Source: Gemmatimonadaceae bacterium (GTDB lineage: Bacteria > Gemmatimonadota > Gemmatimonadetes > Gemmatimonadales > Gemmatimonadaceae). From it: 64,000 bases of DNA. Under the pieces are notes generated by a model. The model ran no database searches and was not told the origin of the DNA. It worked only from the letters and a program-made list of their open reading frames with translations. The stretch is from assembly GCA_020846935.1 (NCBI GenBank), contig JADLCY010000011.1, forward strand, positions 372,001 to 436,000, in the 5' to 3' direction. Shown piece by piece: positions 25,686-36,183 of this stretch. A program made the translations under genes and the position numbers. Position 1 is the stretch's first letter. Every line of letters starts with the position of its first letter.

Positions 25686-27218
25686 ATGAAACTCGTCGAG
25701 TGCGTTCCCAATTTCTCCGAAGGTCGCGACGCCGCGGTCGTTGACGCCATTCGCGCGGCGATTGCCAGCGCCGAAGGCGCGACCATCCTCGACGTGTCGA
25801 GCGATCCGTCGCACCACCGGTCGGTGATCACGTTCGTAGCGCCCGTCGAACACGCGGTCGAAGCCGCGTTCCGCGGCATGAAGGAAGCGGCCAGCCGGAT
25901 CGACCTCACCCGGCACCAGGGGGAGCATCCGCGCATCGGTGCCACCGACGTGGTACCCTTCGTGCCGCTCGAAGGGGCCACGATGGACGACTGCATCGCG
26001 CTGGCCCACGCGTTAGGCGCCCGCGCCGCCAGCGAACTGGGGATCCCCGTGTACCTCTACGAACGCGCGGCCTCGCGACCGGATCGCGAAAACCTGGCCG
26101 ACGTGCGCCGCGGGGAGTTCGAGGGTCTGCGCGACGAGATCGCGGCCAACGTCAGGCGCGCGCCCGACTACGGCGAGCCCCGGATCCACCCGACCGCCGG
26201 CGCCACGGCCATAGGCGCCCGCCCCTTTCTGGTCGCCTACAACGTCTACCTGGGCGGTGCCGAGAACCTGCAGGTTGCCAGGGATGTGGCTCGGGCGGTG
26301 CGCCACTCCACCGGCGGGCTGCGCCACGTGAAAGGCCTCGGTCTCGAAGTCGACGGGCAGGCCCAGGTATCCATGAACCTGGTCGACATCGAGAAGACGC
26401 CGCTCTACCGCGCGTTCGACATGGTAAAGATGGAGGCGCAGGCACAGGGTGTCTCGCCGACGTGGAGCGAGGTCGTGGGACTCGTGCCGGAGCGCGCGCT
26501 CTTTGATACGGCTGCGCGCCACCTGCAGCTACGCGGGTTCTCCGCCGACGCGGTGCTCGAGCGCAAGGTGCGCGCGGCAGTCTCCGGCGGGGAGTCGCTG
26601 TCGACGTTCGTTGCGTCGGTGGCCGCGCCCACGCCGGCGCCCGGCGGAGGATCCGTCGCCGCCATCGTCGCCGCGCTCGCTGCGGCGCTCGCCCAGATGG
26701 TGGCGGGCCTCACGATCGGACGAAAGAAGTACGTCGCCGTCGAAGGCGAGATGAAAGACGTGGCGCGCGAAGCCGCCGCACTCGGCACGGAGCTGCAGGC
26801 GCTCGCGCCGCGCGATGCGGCCGCCTACGAGGTCGTCATGCAGAGCTACCGTCTGCCCAAGGAAACGCCCGAGCAGGTCGCCACGCGCCAGTCGGCGATC
26901 GAGGCGGCGCTGCTGGGCGCGGCCCACGTGCCGCTCGAGACCGCACGCACCTGCGCGTCCGTCGCGCGGCTCGCCGCGATCGCGGCGACCAAGGGCAACA
27001 CCAACGCAGCCTCGGACGCCGGGGTCGCCGCACTCCTCGCCGAGGCCGCATGCCGCGGCGCGTCGTACAACGTGCAGATCAACGTGGCATCGCTCACCGA
27101 CTCCGCCGAGGCGCGCGGCATGCTCGCCGAACTCGCGCGCATCGTGGAGGAGGCCGCCTCGCACGCCAAGGCCGCCGCAGAGGCCGTGCAACGGAGCATC
27201 GCGGCAAGCGCCGGGTAG
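25686..27218 (+). CDS. ftcD: Bifunctional glutamate formimidoyltransferase/formimidoyl-THF cyclodeaminase
   Basis: 510 residues with two parts. Residues 1-300 are the formiminotransferase (KLVECVPNFSEG, DPSHHRSVITFVG-like, GEHPRIGATDVVPFVPL, YLYE, RVGAR-like AIGARPFLVAYNVYL). Residues about 310-510 are the cyclodeaminase (APTPAPGGGSVAAIVAALAAALAQMVAGLTIGRKKY). The enzyme moves the formimino group from formiminoglutamate to tetrahydrofolate and then releases ammonia, the last step of one histidine breakdown route. No other hut genes are nearby. ATG 25686 (MKLVECVPN) fits the family. Confidence 0.93.
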   Translation: MKLVECVPNFSEGRDAAVVDAIRAAIASAEGATILDVSSDPSHHRSVITFVAPVEHAVEAAFRGMKEAASRIDLTRHQGEHPRIGATDVVPFVPLEGATMDDCIALAHALGARAASELGIPVYLYERAASRPDRENLADVRRGEFEGLRDEIAANVRRAPDYGEPRIHPTAGATAIGARPFLVAYNVYLGGAENLQVARDVARAVRHSTGGLRHVKGLGLEVDGQAQVSMNLVDIEKTPLYRAFDMVKMEAQAQGVSPTWSEVVGLVPERALFDTAARHLQLRGFSADAVLERKVRAAVSGGESLSTFVASVAAPTPAPGGGSVAAIVAALAAALAQMVAGLTIGRKKYVAVEGEMKDVAREAAALGTELQALAPRDAAAYEVVMQSYRLPKETPEQVATRQSAIEAALLGAAHVPLETARTCASVARLAAIAATKGNTNAASDAGVAALLAEAACRGASYNVQINVASLTDSAEARGMLAELARIVEEAASHAKAAAEAVQRSIAASAG

Positions 27219-27227
27219 GGTTACCCA

Positions 27228-27250
27228 GGGTGGGGCGCCTCGCCCCACCC
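27228..27250. terminator. Bidirectional hairpin between convergent genes
   Basis: Perfect 10-bp stem GGGTGGGGCG / CGCCCCACCC (27228-27237 and 27241-27250) with a 3-nt loop, lying between the converging ftcD and the glycosyltransferase gene. There is no T-tract on either side, so it may work with Rho or as a stability hairpin. Confidence 0.6.
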
Positions 27251-27257
27251 GCCGGCG

Positions 27258-28892
27258 TCACGGCAGCCGATAGAGCAGGATCGATCGGCCGATCCTTGCC
27301 TCGGGCTCGCGATCCCTGAGCCACGCCAGGGCCTCCGGATACAGCGTCCAGACGCCGTTGCGCAGCACCGCATCGCCGCGTTGGAGGCGTGTCTGGCTCA
27401 CGGCAAACCAGCCGTGGGCCTCGTCACCGCGCACCCACTCGTGCTTCACCGGAATGCCGTACATCCCGGGAACCGCACTCCCGAAGTACGCAGTCGTCAC
27501 GCTGTCGATGCCGCGCGCCTGAATGGTGTCGCGCAAACGGCGCAGGTCCTGCCCCCAGTCGAGGTCACTGTCCACCAGCACACGCTCGGGATGCGCGCCG
27601 GCCAGTTCGTTGAAGTACGCGAGGTAGTCGGGGTGCACCCGGAACGTCGACACGAGGCCAGCGGTGGCGAGCGCGGCCAGCAGCGAGCGGGCAGCCGGAG
27701 TCTTCCATCGGGCGAATGCGGCTGACACGGCAACGCCGCCCGCAATCGCAAGCGTGGCGAAGACGGGCAGCACGTGGCGCACGCCGATGTTGATGCGCGC
27801 CGGGATCGATACGGCGAGGATTGCCACCGCGAGCAGCAGTGGCACGGCGATCTGCCAGTCGCGCGAGGCCCGCGACCGCCGCGCCAGCAGCCACGCACCC
27901 GCAAGCCCAAAGACGAGCAGCGTGAGCGGCGACTTGACCGCGAGCCCAACCGGGAAGAACAGCCATCGCCCGTCGGCGTAGGCCTCGCCCAGCAGGAAGG
28001 AGGCGTGGCCCAGTCCGTTGTGCGCCGCCAGGTCGCGCACGCCCTGGATGAGCGTGGTGAGCGGGAACGGCACGCCACGCAGGCTGCCAACCTGAAACCG
28101 GTACACGGTCCACACGGCGAGGAAGGCGACAGGAGCCACCACCAGCAGCCGGCGAAGGTGCGCCGGTGTCAGCGTCAGCCAGCGCGCGAGTCGACCGGCG
28201 AACCCCGGAGCTGGCGCCGCATCACGGGCCGCCCACACGTGACGCAGCGCGAGTACCAGCAATGCGGTGAGGCCAAAGAACGCGATGGACGAGAGCTTGG
28301 CGGTGAGCGCGGCCGCACCTGCGATGCCCAGCCACACGCTGCGCTTCGTGGTCGGCGACTCCACCCACAGCATCGCGGCGAACAGGAGCGCGATGAGCGT
28401 CGCAACGAGCGCCATATCGGTCGTGGCAACACTCGAATGCGCGAGCACGGGCGGCGCCGTCGTGAACAGCGTGACTGCGGCCAGGCCCGCGCCGTCGCCT
28501 GCGATGCGCCGAGCCCACGCCCACACCAGGCACGCCGCGAGCACAAAGAAGGGCAGCACACCAAGCCGCGCCAGGAACAGGGTGCGGTCGGCGTTCACCG
28601 CGTGAATGATCGATCGCCCCTCGCCCCAGATGTTGCCCACACCCTGCGAGCCGACACCACTGAGCCATGGCCCCAGGGCCACGGCCGCGCGCGCGAGCGG
28701 AGGGTGCTTGGGTTCATACGTGAACCGGCCGCGATCGAGCAGCTCCATGCCCGCGGCGATGTGAACCCCTTCGTCAAAGGTCTCGCTGAAGACCTCGTAG
28801 GTGGCAATGATGCGCGCAGCACCGATCGCCACCACCAGCACGAGGCCGAGGAGACTCCAGAGCGGAAGCGGACGATGGGACGATCGCACCAT
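27258..28892 (-). CDS. Membrane glycosyltransferase, GT39/ArnT-like
   Basis: 544 residues with about ten membrane segments. The first extracytoplasmic loop carries FSETFDEGVHIAAGMELLDRG and YEPKHPPLARA, the acidic-then-HPPL pattern of lipid-linked sugar transferases (ArnT/PMT type). A soluble C-terminal tail contains VLVDSDLDWGQDLRRL. Substrate is unknown; members move sugars from polyprenyl phosphate to protein, lipid A or glycans. ATG 28892 (MVRSSHRPLPLW) is preferred to the frame start at 28964. It lies 88 bp after map. Confidence 0.8.
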   Translation of the reverse strand: MVRSSHRPLPLWSLLGLVLVVAIGAARIIATYEVFSETFDEGVHIAAGMELLDRGRFTYEPKHPPLARAAVALGPWLSGVGSQGVGNIWGEGRSIIHAVNADRTLFLARLGVLPFFVLAACLVWAWARRIAGDGAGLAAVTLFTTAPPVLAHSSVATTDMALVATLIALLFAAMLWVESPTTKRSVWLGIAGAAALTAKLSSIAFFGLTALLVLALRHVWAARDAAPAPGFAGRLARWLTLTPAHLRRLLVVAPVAFLAVWTVYRFQVGSLRGVPFPLTTLIQGVRDLAAHNGLGHASFLLGEAYADGRWLFFPVGLAVKSPLTLLVFGLAGAWLLARRSRASRDWQIAVPLLLAVAILAVSIPARINIGVRHVLPVFATLAIAGGVAVSAAFARWKTPAARSLLAALATAGLVSTFRVHPDYLAYFNELAGAHPERVLVDSDLDWGQDLRRLRDTIQARGIDSVTTAYFGSAVPGMYGIPVKHEWVRGDEAHGWFAVSQTRLQRGDAVLRNGVWTLYPEALAWLRDREPEARIGRSILLYRLP

Positions 28893-28979
28893 GAGGGACG
28901 ACCAAACGGGGGAGCCGGCCACCAAGCGAGGGACAACCCGACCGGCCAACGCAGCGAACGCCACGGGCCCGGCCTACCC

Positions 28980-29735
28980 TCAGGCCGCCCGCGTGAGGAC
29001 CCGAGGGCCGGCCTCCGTAATGGCCACCGTGTGCTCGAAGTGGGCCGACCGGGAGCCGTCCGCGGTCACGATCGTCCACTTGTCGCTCAAGGTTCGCGTG
29101 GCCGAACCCCCGACGTTCACCATCGGTTCAATGGCAATAGTCAGGCCGGGCAGCAGCTTTGGGCCCCGCTTGGGCTTGCCCTTGTTGGGCACCTGGGGAT
29201 CCCCGTGCGGTTTGGTGCCCACGTAGTGGCCCACGAGATCGTCGGCGACGGTGTAACCGGCCGGACCCACCACGCCCCAGATCGCGGCACCAATATCGCC
29301 AACGTGGTTGCCGAGCACCGCGGCAGCGATCCCGGCCTCGAGCGAGGCCTGCGTGACCTCTATCAGCCGCTGCGTGGTCTCGTCGATCACCCCAACGGGC
29401 ACGGTGATGGACGCGTCCGTGAAGTACCCCTCCAGCTTCACGCCAACGTCAAGCTTCACGATGTCGCCCTCGCGCAGCAGGCGACGCGGCGAGGGAATGC
29501 CGTGCACGATCTCCTCGTTCATCGAAATGCAGATCGCACCCGGAAACCCGTACAGGCCCTTGAACGCCGGCTCGGCGCCAGCATGTGAGCGAATGAACGC
29601 TTCAGCGGCCTGATCGAGCTCCTTGGTAGACACCCCGGGCCGGACCAGTGGCCGAAGATGCTCGTGCGTGAGGCCGAGGATTCGGCCTCCCTTGGCCATG
29701 ATCTCGAGTTCGCGCTCCGACTTGAGGTGGATCAT
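28980..29735 (-). CDS. map: Methionine aminopeptidase type I
   Basis: 251 residues. Metal ligands of type I enzymes are visible: His79-type in GIPSP context EEIVHGIP, Asp in VKLDVGVKLEGYFTDAS, His in GHYVGTKPHGDP, Glu in IEPMVNVG and HFEHTVAIT. It removes initiator methionine from new proteins. ATG 29735 overlaps the adk stop by 4 bp (ATGA). The frame is open to 29981 but lies inside adk. adk-map is the classical partner pair after secY. Confidence 0.97.
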   Translation of the reverse strand: MIHLKSERELEIMAKGGRILGLTHEHLRPLVRPGVSTKELDQAAEAFIRSHAGAEPAFKGLYGFPGAICISMNEEIVHGIPSPRRLLREGDIVKLDVGVKLEGYFTDASITVPVGVIDETTQRLIEVTQASLEAGIAAAVLGNHVGDIGAAIWGVVGPAGYTVADDLVGHYVGTKPHGDPQVPNKGKPKRGPKLLPGLTIAIEPMVNVGGSATRTLSDKWTIVTADGSRSAHFEHTVAITEAGPRVLTRAA

Positions 29736-30367
29736 GTGCCGAGGGCCGCGCGGGCCCGCGCAAGGACGTCCGCCATGCTCCCGGTCGCGTCGATGGCGCG
29801 CACTGGGCCGCCCGTGGTCCGGTACCACGCGATCACCGGAGCCGTCTGCTGCTGGTAGGTATGGAGGCGATTCCGGATGGCTTCGGGCTCGTCGTCCTTT
29901 CGGCGAACGAGCGTTCCACCGCACTTCTCGCAGGTGGACCCCGGCTCGCGGCCCGTGTATGGCGTCTGGCAGGACTGGCACACGGTGCGACCCGACAGGC
30001 GCTTCACGAGATCCTCGTCAGGCACCTCGAAGACGAGCACGGCGTCGAGCGGGCGACCGAGTTCGCGGAGGACACGCTGCAGGCCTTCGGCCTGGGGCAC
30101 CGTTCGCACCACGCCATCCAGGATCGCGCCGCGGGCCGCCGACGGCGCAGCGAGGGCTTCCTTCATGATGCCGAGGATGACGTCGTCAGGCACCAGGTCA
30201 CCGCGGTCCATGGCCGCCTTGGCTGCCAGGCCGAGCGGTGTGCCGTCGCGCACGGCTGCGCGCAGAACGTCGCCAGTGGCGACCTTGGGAATGCCGAGTT
30301 CAGCGGCCAGGCGCTCCCCCTGGGTGCCTTTGCCGGCCCCTGGGGGTCCGAGAAGAACGAGAATCAT
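29732..30367 (-). CDS. adk: Adenylate kinase
   Basis: 211 residues. P-loop GPPGAGKGTQ at the N-terminus, and a long LID with four cysteines (CQSCQTPYTG and CEKCGGTL) that would bind zinc, as in Gram-positive-type enzymes. The usual DGFPRT next to the substrate site reads DGVVRTVPQAEGL here; the Arg and Thr are kept but Phe-Pro becomes Val-Val. It interconverts ATP, ADP and AMP. ATG 30367 (MILVLLGPPGAGKG) is right; an earlier frame start at 30451 is non-conserved. It overlaps map. Confidence 0.96.
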   Translation of the reverse strand: MILVLLGPPGAGKGTQGERLAAELGIPKVATGDVLRAAVRDGTPLGLAAKAAMDRGDLVPDDVILGIMKEALAAPSAARGAILDGVVRTVPQAEGLQRVLRELGRPLDAVLVFEVPDEDLVKRLSGRTVCQSCQTPYTGREPGSTCEKCGGTLVRRKDDEPEAIRNRLHTYQQQTAPVIAWYRTTGGPVRAIDATGSMADVLARARAALGT

Positions 30368-30411
30368 TGAAGCGGTTGGGCGGATAGGAACAATGCGTCG
30401 CTCGCTCCCAG

Positions 30412-30448
30412 GAAAAACGCAAGGCGCGAGCCAGCCTTCACTCGCGCC
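30412..30448 (-). terminator. Terminator after secY
   Basis: On the minus strand GGCGCGAG (30441-30448), a 10-nt loop, then CTCGCGCC (30423-30430), then TTGCGTTTTTCC. It separates secY from adk. A second 8-bp palindrome (ACGGTCGC-A-GCGACCGT, 30499-30515) lies right after the secY stop, next to a tandem CGGGTCCCG repeat. Confidence 0.8.
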
Positions 30449-30521
30449 CACTGACGGACAACGTACGATCGTTCCGGGTCCCGACGGGTCCCGCGTGAAC
30501 GGTCGCAGCGACCGTGCGTCC

Positions 30522-31856
<1,335 letters not shown>

Positions 31857-32324
31857 TTACTCCTCGATGCGGCCGCCGGCTGCGACGATCTTCTCGCGAG
31901 CGCCGCCGCTGACCTTGAGACCGCGAATGGTGTACGCCTGGGCCGCCTCACCATTGGCCAGCAGCTTCACCGGCCCGGTGCGCAGCTTCACGAGTCCTGC
32001 CTTCGCCAGCGTCTCCGGTGTCACCTCGGCACCGTCCACGCGCGCGAGATCGTCGAGCCCGACGATCTGGTACGCCGTGCGGAAGCGCGCGTTGTTGAAC
32101 CCGCGCTTGGGAATACGACGCGACAGCGGCATCTGGCCGCCCTCAAACCCGGGCTTGCCGCCGCCGGGACCGCCGTGACCGGCGCGCGCCATCGAACCCT
32201 TGTGACCCTTGCCCGACGTCTTGCCGGTGCCGGACCCGGGGCCGCGACCCAACCGCTTGCGATCCCGGTGCGAGCCCGGGGCCGGCTTGAGGTTGTGCAG
32301 CCCGATCTTTTCCTGAGTTGCCAC
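31857..32324 (-). CDS. rplO: 50S ribosomal protein L15
   Basis: 155 residues. Glycine-rich N-terminus (KRLGRGPGSGTGKTSGKGHKG) and RRGFNN-type centre (PLSRRIPKRGFNN), then a globular C-terminus with a KIVAAGGRIEE tail. Normal length. It follows rpmD by 4 bp and touches secY. Confidence 0.98.
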   Translation of the reverse strand: MATQEKIGLHNLKPAPGSHRDRKRLGRGPGSGTGKTSGKGHKGSMARAGHGGPGGGKPGFEGGQMPLSRRIPKRGFNNARFRTAYQIVGLDDLARVDGAEVTPETLAKAGLVKLRTGPVKLLANGEAAQAYTIRGLKVSGGAREKIVAAGGRIEE

Positions 32325-32328
32325 GTTC

Positions 32329-32583
32329 CTACTCCTTGATGGGCGTCACCTTCACCAGGTGGCGCACCTTCTTGATCGCCCCACGCAACTGCGGCGTGTC
32401 CTTCTGGATCGCCGTGTCCTGGTGGTGTCGAAGCCCCAGCGACTGCAACACGAGGCGCAGCTTGGCCGGGTGGCCGATGCTGCTCCGCACCTGCGTGATC
32501 TTGACCAGTTCTCCGGTCGGGACTTCGTCCTTCGGCGTGTGCTGTGGCCCGCGGGTGCGGTGCCACACGAATGTCCTAGGCAT
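32329..32583 (-). CDS. rpmD: 50S ribosomal protein L30, N-terminally extended
   Basis: 84 residues. The L30 core begins near [26 protein letters not shown] and ends with [10 protein letters not shown]30 is usually about 60 residues, so some 23 residues ([20 protein letters not shown]...) come before the core. ATG 32583 overlaps the rpsE stop by 8 bp; a GTG five codons in is possible, but no start lies at the usual L30 position. Confidence 0.92.
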   Translation of the reverse strand: MPRTFVWHRTRGPQHTPKDEVPTGELVKITQVRSSIGHPAKLRLVLQSLGLRHHQDTAIQKDTPQLRGAIKKVRHLVKVTPIKE

Positions 32584-33322
32584 GCGCGCGCTCCTTCGAC
32601 TTGTGGCGCGGCTTGTAGCGCAGCGCGGTCGTTTCGATACCACGCTCACGAGCGATCTGGTCGACCGTCGTGAGCTGGGCGAGTCCGTCAAACGCGGCGC
32701 GCACCATGTTGTGCGGGTTGGTCGAGCCAAGCGACTTGGTGAGGATGTCGGAGATCCCGACGCACTCCATCACCGCGCGCACCGCCCCACCCGCGATCAC
32801 GCCGGCACCCGGCGCCGCCGGCTTCATCAACACCTTGCCCGCGCCGTGACGCCCCACCACTTCGTGGGGGATCGTCGCGCCGGTGAGCGGCACTTGCACC
32901 AGGCGCTTGCGCGCCCCCTCGACCGCCTTGCGAACGGCCTCGGATACTTCATTTGCCTTGCCGGTGGAGAAGCCGACCTTGCCCTGCCCGTCGCCGACGG
33001 CGACGAGCGCGTTGAACGAGAAGCGTCGACCGCCCTTCACGACCTTGGCGACGCGGTTGATTGCGATCACGTTCTCGATCAGGTCAGAACCGCCCTCGCG
33101 GGACTGCGGCTCTCCGCCACGGCGATCACGTCCACCGCCGTCGCGTCCGCCTCCGGGACCGCCATCACGGCCGCCACCGGGGCCGCCGCGGCCGCGGCCA
33201 CCGCCACCGCCGCCCGGACCACCACGCCCGCGACCACCACCTGGGCCGCCACGACCACGCCCAGCCCCTCCGGGGCCGCGCGCTGCGGGTGACGACGATG
33301 CGCCCTGCCTTGGTTCAGCCAT
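32576..33322 (-). CDS. rpsE: 30S ribosomal protein S5 with Gly/Arg-rich N-terminal arm
   Basis: 248 residues against the usual 160-170. The S5 core starts around residue 85 ([32 protein letters not shown]) and includes [19 protein letters not shown] and the [11 protein letters not shown] end. Residues 9-80 are repeats of GRGG, GGPGG and RDGG with almost no other residues, like eukaryotic RGG boxes. S5 sits near the mRNA entry of the 30S subunit. ATG 33322 follows the rplR stop by 1 bp. The arm has no internal start in a good place, so it appears to be translated. Confidence 0.95.
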   Translation of the reverse strand: MAEPRQGASSSPAARGPGGAGRGRGGPGGGRGRGGPGGGGGGRGRGGPGGGRDGGPGGGRDGGGRDRRGGEPQSREGGSDLIENVIAINRVAKVVKGGRRFSFNALVAVGDGQGKVGFSTGKANEVSEAVRKAVEGARKRLVQVPLTGATIPHEVVGRHGAGKVLMKPAAPGAGVIAGGAVRAVMECVGISDILTKSLGSTNPHNMVRAAFDGLAQLTTVDQIARERGIETTALRYKPRHKSKERAHA

Positions 33323-33323
33323 G

Positions 33324-33680
33324 TCAGAACTCCAACCCGCCTTCGCGGGCGCCATCGGCCAGCGCCTTCACGCGGCCGTGATATCGGTAACCAGCACGAT
33401 CGAAGGTGACCTTCGAGATTCCGGCCGCCTTCGCCTTCTCGGCGAGCGACTTGCCCACCAGCGAGGCGCGCTCGCTCTTCTTGCCGCTGAACGCCTGGTC
33501 GCCGACCGCCACCAGCGTGCGCCGGCTGTTGTCGTCCACCAGCTGCGCATAGATGTGCTTCAGCGATCGGAAGATCACGAGCCGCGGGCGCTCGCCCGTT
33601 CCCGTCACCTTCTTGCGCACCCGCAGATGTCGGCGGGCGCGCTGCTCCTCGCGCGTCTTCGGACTTGCGATGCGACGCAT
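33324..33680 (-). CDS. rplR: 50S ribosomal protein L18
   Basis: 118 residues; binds 5S rRNA. Typical [24 protein letters not shown] and [23 protein letters not shown] ending. The start overlaps the rplF stop by one base (TAATG). Confidence 0.98.
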   Translation of the reverse strand: MRRIASPKTREEQRARRHLRVRKKVTGTGERPRLVIFRSLKHIYAQLVDDNSRRTLVAVGDQAFSGKKSERASLVGKSLAEKAKAAGISKVTFDRAGYRYHGRVKALADGAREGGLEF

Positions 33681-34219
33681 TACTTGCCTCCTGCCTTGCC
33701 GGCCTTGCGGCGGATGACTTCGTTGGCGTACCGCACACCCTTGCCCTTGTAGGGCTCCGGCTTGCGGAGCTTGCGGATCTCAGCCGCGACGCGGCCCACC
33801 ACTTCCTTGTCGGCGCCCTCGACGATCACCGTCGTCGGCTGCGGAGCCGCCAGCTTGATGCCAGCCGGCGCCTTCACCTCGATCGTGTGCGAGTAGCCCA
33901 GCGACATCAACAGTCCGTAGGGCTTCACCTCGGCCTTGTAGCCGACGCCCGTGATCTCCAGCTGCTTCTTGTAGCCGTTGGTCACGCCCTCGACCATGTT
34001 GGCCACGAGCGTGCGCGACAGGCCGTGCAGGGCCTTGTGCCGCGGCTCGTCCGACGGACGGTTCACGGTGATCGTGCCCTCCGCCATCGCCAGCTGCATC
34101 TCGGGGTGGAACGCGCGCGTCAGTTCGCCCTTCGGCCCCTTCACCTTGAGCGTGTTCCCCTCGAGGTTGGCCGTGACACCACCGGGCACGCTCACCGGCT
34201 TCTTTCCGATACGAGACAT
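33680..34219 (-). CDS. rplF: 50S ribosomal protein L6
   Basis: 179 residues. Starts [15 protein letters not shown] and ends with the conserved block [25 protein letters not shown]. The ATG at 34219 is preceded by AGGAGGAAT, a strong ribosome-binding site 11 bp from the rpsH stop. Confidence 0.98.
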   Translation of the reverse strand: MSRIGKKPVSVPGGVTANLEGNTLKVKGPKGELTRAFHPEMQLAMAEGTITVNRPSDEPRHKALHGLSRTLVANMVEGVTNGYKKQLEITGVGYKAEVKPYGLLMSLGYSHTIEVKAPAGIKLAAPQPTTVIVEGADKEVVGRVAAEIRKLRKPEPYKGKGVRYANEVIRRKAGKAGGK

Positions 34220-34229
34220 CGATTCCTCC

Positions 34230-34628
34230 TTACCACACCAGGGCGAGCAACTCGCCCCCGGTGTGCGCCTTGCGCGCGTCGTTGTCCGACATGAGGCCAC
34301 GCGACGTGCTCAGGATCGCCATGCCCAGGCCGTTGCGAACCCGCGGGATTCCGGTCGCCGGCACGTACTTGCGCAGCCCCGGTGACGAGACGCGGCGCAT
34401 CTCGCGGATCACCGACTGGCCCCCAGCGTACTTCAGGATCACCCGCAGCAGCTTGCGACCGCTCTCCGACTCCACGAGGCGGTAGTCCTGGATGTAGTGG
34501 TTCTCCTTCAGGATCCGTGCGATTTCGGCCTTCATCTTCGACGCCGGAATGTCCACGCGACGGTGCTTCGATCCGCAGGCATTGCGGATCCGCGTGAGCA
34601 TATCGGCGATGGGGTCAGTCATGCTCAT
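34230..34628 (-). CDS. rpsH: 30S ribosomal protein S8
   Basis: 132 residues, usual length. DPIADMLTRIRNACG start, and C-terminal ISTSRGLMSDNDARKAHTGGELLALVW with S8's conserved end (here ILSTSRG). Two ATGs, 34628 and 34622; GGAGAGAGAG lies upstream. A 118-bp gap (34629-34746) separates it from rpsN and holds no gene, only a short palindrome TCCCCTGGGGA. Confidence 0.97.
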   Translation of the reverse strand: MSMTDPIADMLTRIRNACGSKHRRVDIPASKMKAEIARILKENHYIQDYRLVESESGRKLLRVILKYAGGQSVIREMRRVSSPGLRKYVPATGIPRVRNGLGMAILSTSRGLMSDNDARKAHTGGELLALVW

Positions 34629-34746
34629 TCGTTGGTCTCTCTCTCCACCCGTATCCCCTGGGGACGCGGCGGAATCGGTGTGTCAGGAAGGAAGGCAGCC
34701 CGGTACGACGCGCGTGGCCATGCGTCGCCGGTGACTGCCCATCTGC

Positions 34747-35052
34747 TTACCAGCTCGACTTGCGCACGCCGGGGATCAGCCCGTTGAGCGCCATCTCGCG
34801 CATGGCCATGCGGCCCAGCCCGAAAAAGCCCTCGTAGCCCCGCGACCGGCCGGTCATCGAACACCGGTTGCGGATGCGAACCCGCGACGAGTTCCGCGGC
34901 AGCTTGCGCAGCTTGCTGTACGCGGCCTCGCGCTGCGCGTCCGTCGACTTCGGGTTCTTCACGATCGCCAGGAGGGCCTTGCGCTTCTCACGATACCGCG
35001 CGGTCAGCGCCTTGCGCTCCTCGTTCTTCACGATCTTGCTCGTCTTCGCCAT
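34747..35052 (-). CDS. rpsN: 30S ribosomal protein S14, zinc-free type
   Basis: 101 residues; the long form without the CxxC zinc site. Conserved [41 protein letters not shown] ends as in other long S14 proteins. It lies 3 bp after rplE. Confidence 0.97.
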   Translation of the reverse strand: MAKTSKIVKNEERKALTARYREKRKALLAIVKNPKSTDAQREAAYSKLRKLPRNSSRVRIRNRCSMTGRSRGYEGFFGLGRMAMREMALNGLIPGVRKSSW

Positions 35053-35055
35053 GCG

Positions 35056-35763
35056 TCAGCTCGCCTGGAATTGGACCTGGATCGGCCGGTCGTCACCGCG
35101 GAACGGCATCCCGAGTTCGCGCAGCAGCGCAAACGCCTGGTCGTCCCGGTTCGTCGTCGTCACGAAGGTGATGTCCATCCCGTGGATCTGTTCGATCATG
35201 TCGTAGTTGATCTCGGGAAAGATCATCTGCTCCTTGATGCCCAGCGAATAGTTCCCGCGGCCATCGAACGAGCGCGTGCCCAGCCCGCGAAAATCGCGGA
35301 ACCTCGGCACCGCCGCATTGATGAATCGGTCCAGGAACTCCCACATGCGCGTGCCCCGGAGCGTCACCGATGCGCCGATCTCCTGGCCCTCGCGCAGTCC
35401 GTAGTTGGCAATGGACTTCTTCGCCTTGCGCCGCACCGGTCGCTGACCGGTCACGAGCGCCAGCTCCTCCACCACCGAGTCGAGGATCTTCGGCGTCTTG
35501 ATCGCCTCACCCATCCCGACGTTGAGCACGATCTTCTCGAGCCCCGGCACCTGGTTGGCATTCTTCAGCCCGAACTGCTGGGCCAGCCGGCCGCGCACCG
35601 TCGCGCGATAGTACTCGCGCAGCCGCGGGCTGGGCGTCGGGATCTTCGCGCCGGCGTGCGGTCCCTTGGGGAGCATCGACTTGCGATCGCCCCCCTTGCC
35701 GCCACCGGTGGAGCCGCCCTTGGGCGTGCCGCCGCCACTCTTCTTCTGTTCCTTGGTCGCCAT
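35056..35763 (-). CDS. rplE: 50S ribosomal protein L5, N-terminally extended
   Basis: 235 residues versus about 180. The L5 core starts near PRLREYYRATVRGRLAQQFG and contains GQRPVRRKAKKSIANYGLREG and the C-terminal DITFVTTTNRDDQAFALL. About 45 extra residues come first, rich in Gly, Lys and Ser (MATKEQKKSGGGTPKGG and on). ATG 35763 has no better alternative; MLPKGPHAG at residue 30 is possible. L5 contacts 5S rRNA and P-site tRNA. Confidence 0.95.
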   Translation of the reverse strand: MATKEQKKSGGGTPKGGSTGGGKGGDRKSMLPKGPHAGAKIPTPSPRLREYYRATVRGRLAQQFGLKNANQVPGLEKIVLNVGMGEAIKTPKILDSVVEELALVTGQRPVRRKAKKSIANYGLREGQEIGASVTLRGTRMWEFLDRFINAAVPRFRDFRGLGTRSFDGRGNYSLGIKEQMIFPEINYDMIEQIHGMDITFVTTTNRDDQAFALLRELGMPFRGDDRPIQVQFQAS

Positions 35764-35780
35764 GATCTATCGTCCTTGGC

Positions 35781-36182
35781 TCAGCGGGACCGCGGGATCG
35801 CCTGCCCGCTCTTCGCGCTGATCCGTTCCTTGGTCCCGTCGGCATCGATGCGGTGCTTCGACCGCGTCGGCTGCTCCGACTTCGGGTCGAGCAGCATCAC
35901 GTTGGAATGGTGAATGGGCGCCGGCATGTCGATGATCGCGCTCTGCTCCTCGGCGCGACGTGCCTTGCGGTGCCGCTTCACCATGTTGATCCCTTCCACC
36001 GTCACGCGGCCGGTCTTCGGGAACACGCGGAGGATCTTGCCCTCCTTTCCCTTGTCCTCGCCACGCATGACGCGCACGGTGTCGCCCTTCGTCACCGGCA
36101 TCTTCACGCGCTCCGACTTGATCGCGTGGCGGCCGGCGCCCAGGCGCTTGCCCTCCGTCTGGCGGTACTTCAGCACGCGCAT
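35781..36182 (-). CDS. rplX: 50S ribosomal protein L24
   Basis: 133 residues if the start is ATG 36182, one base from the rplN stop. The L24 KOW core begins at residue 28 ([28 protein letters not shown]) and continues with [10 protein letters not shown]. Most L24 proteins begin there, so ATG 36101 is a real alternative; the extra 27 residues ([15 protein letters not shown]...) are basic and plausible as a ribosomal arm. The tail is also long. Confidence 0.93.
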   Translation of the reverse strand: MRVLKYRQTEGKRLGAGRHAIKSERVKMPVTKGDTVRVMRGEDKGKEGKILRVFPKTGRVTVEGINMVKRHRKARRAEEQSAIIDMPAPIHHSNVMLLDPKSEQPTRSKHRIDADGTKERISAKSGQAIPRSR

Positions 36183-36183
36183 G

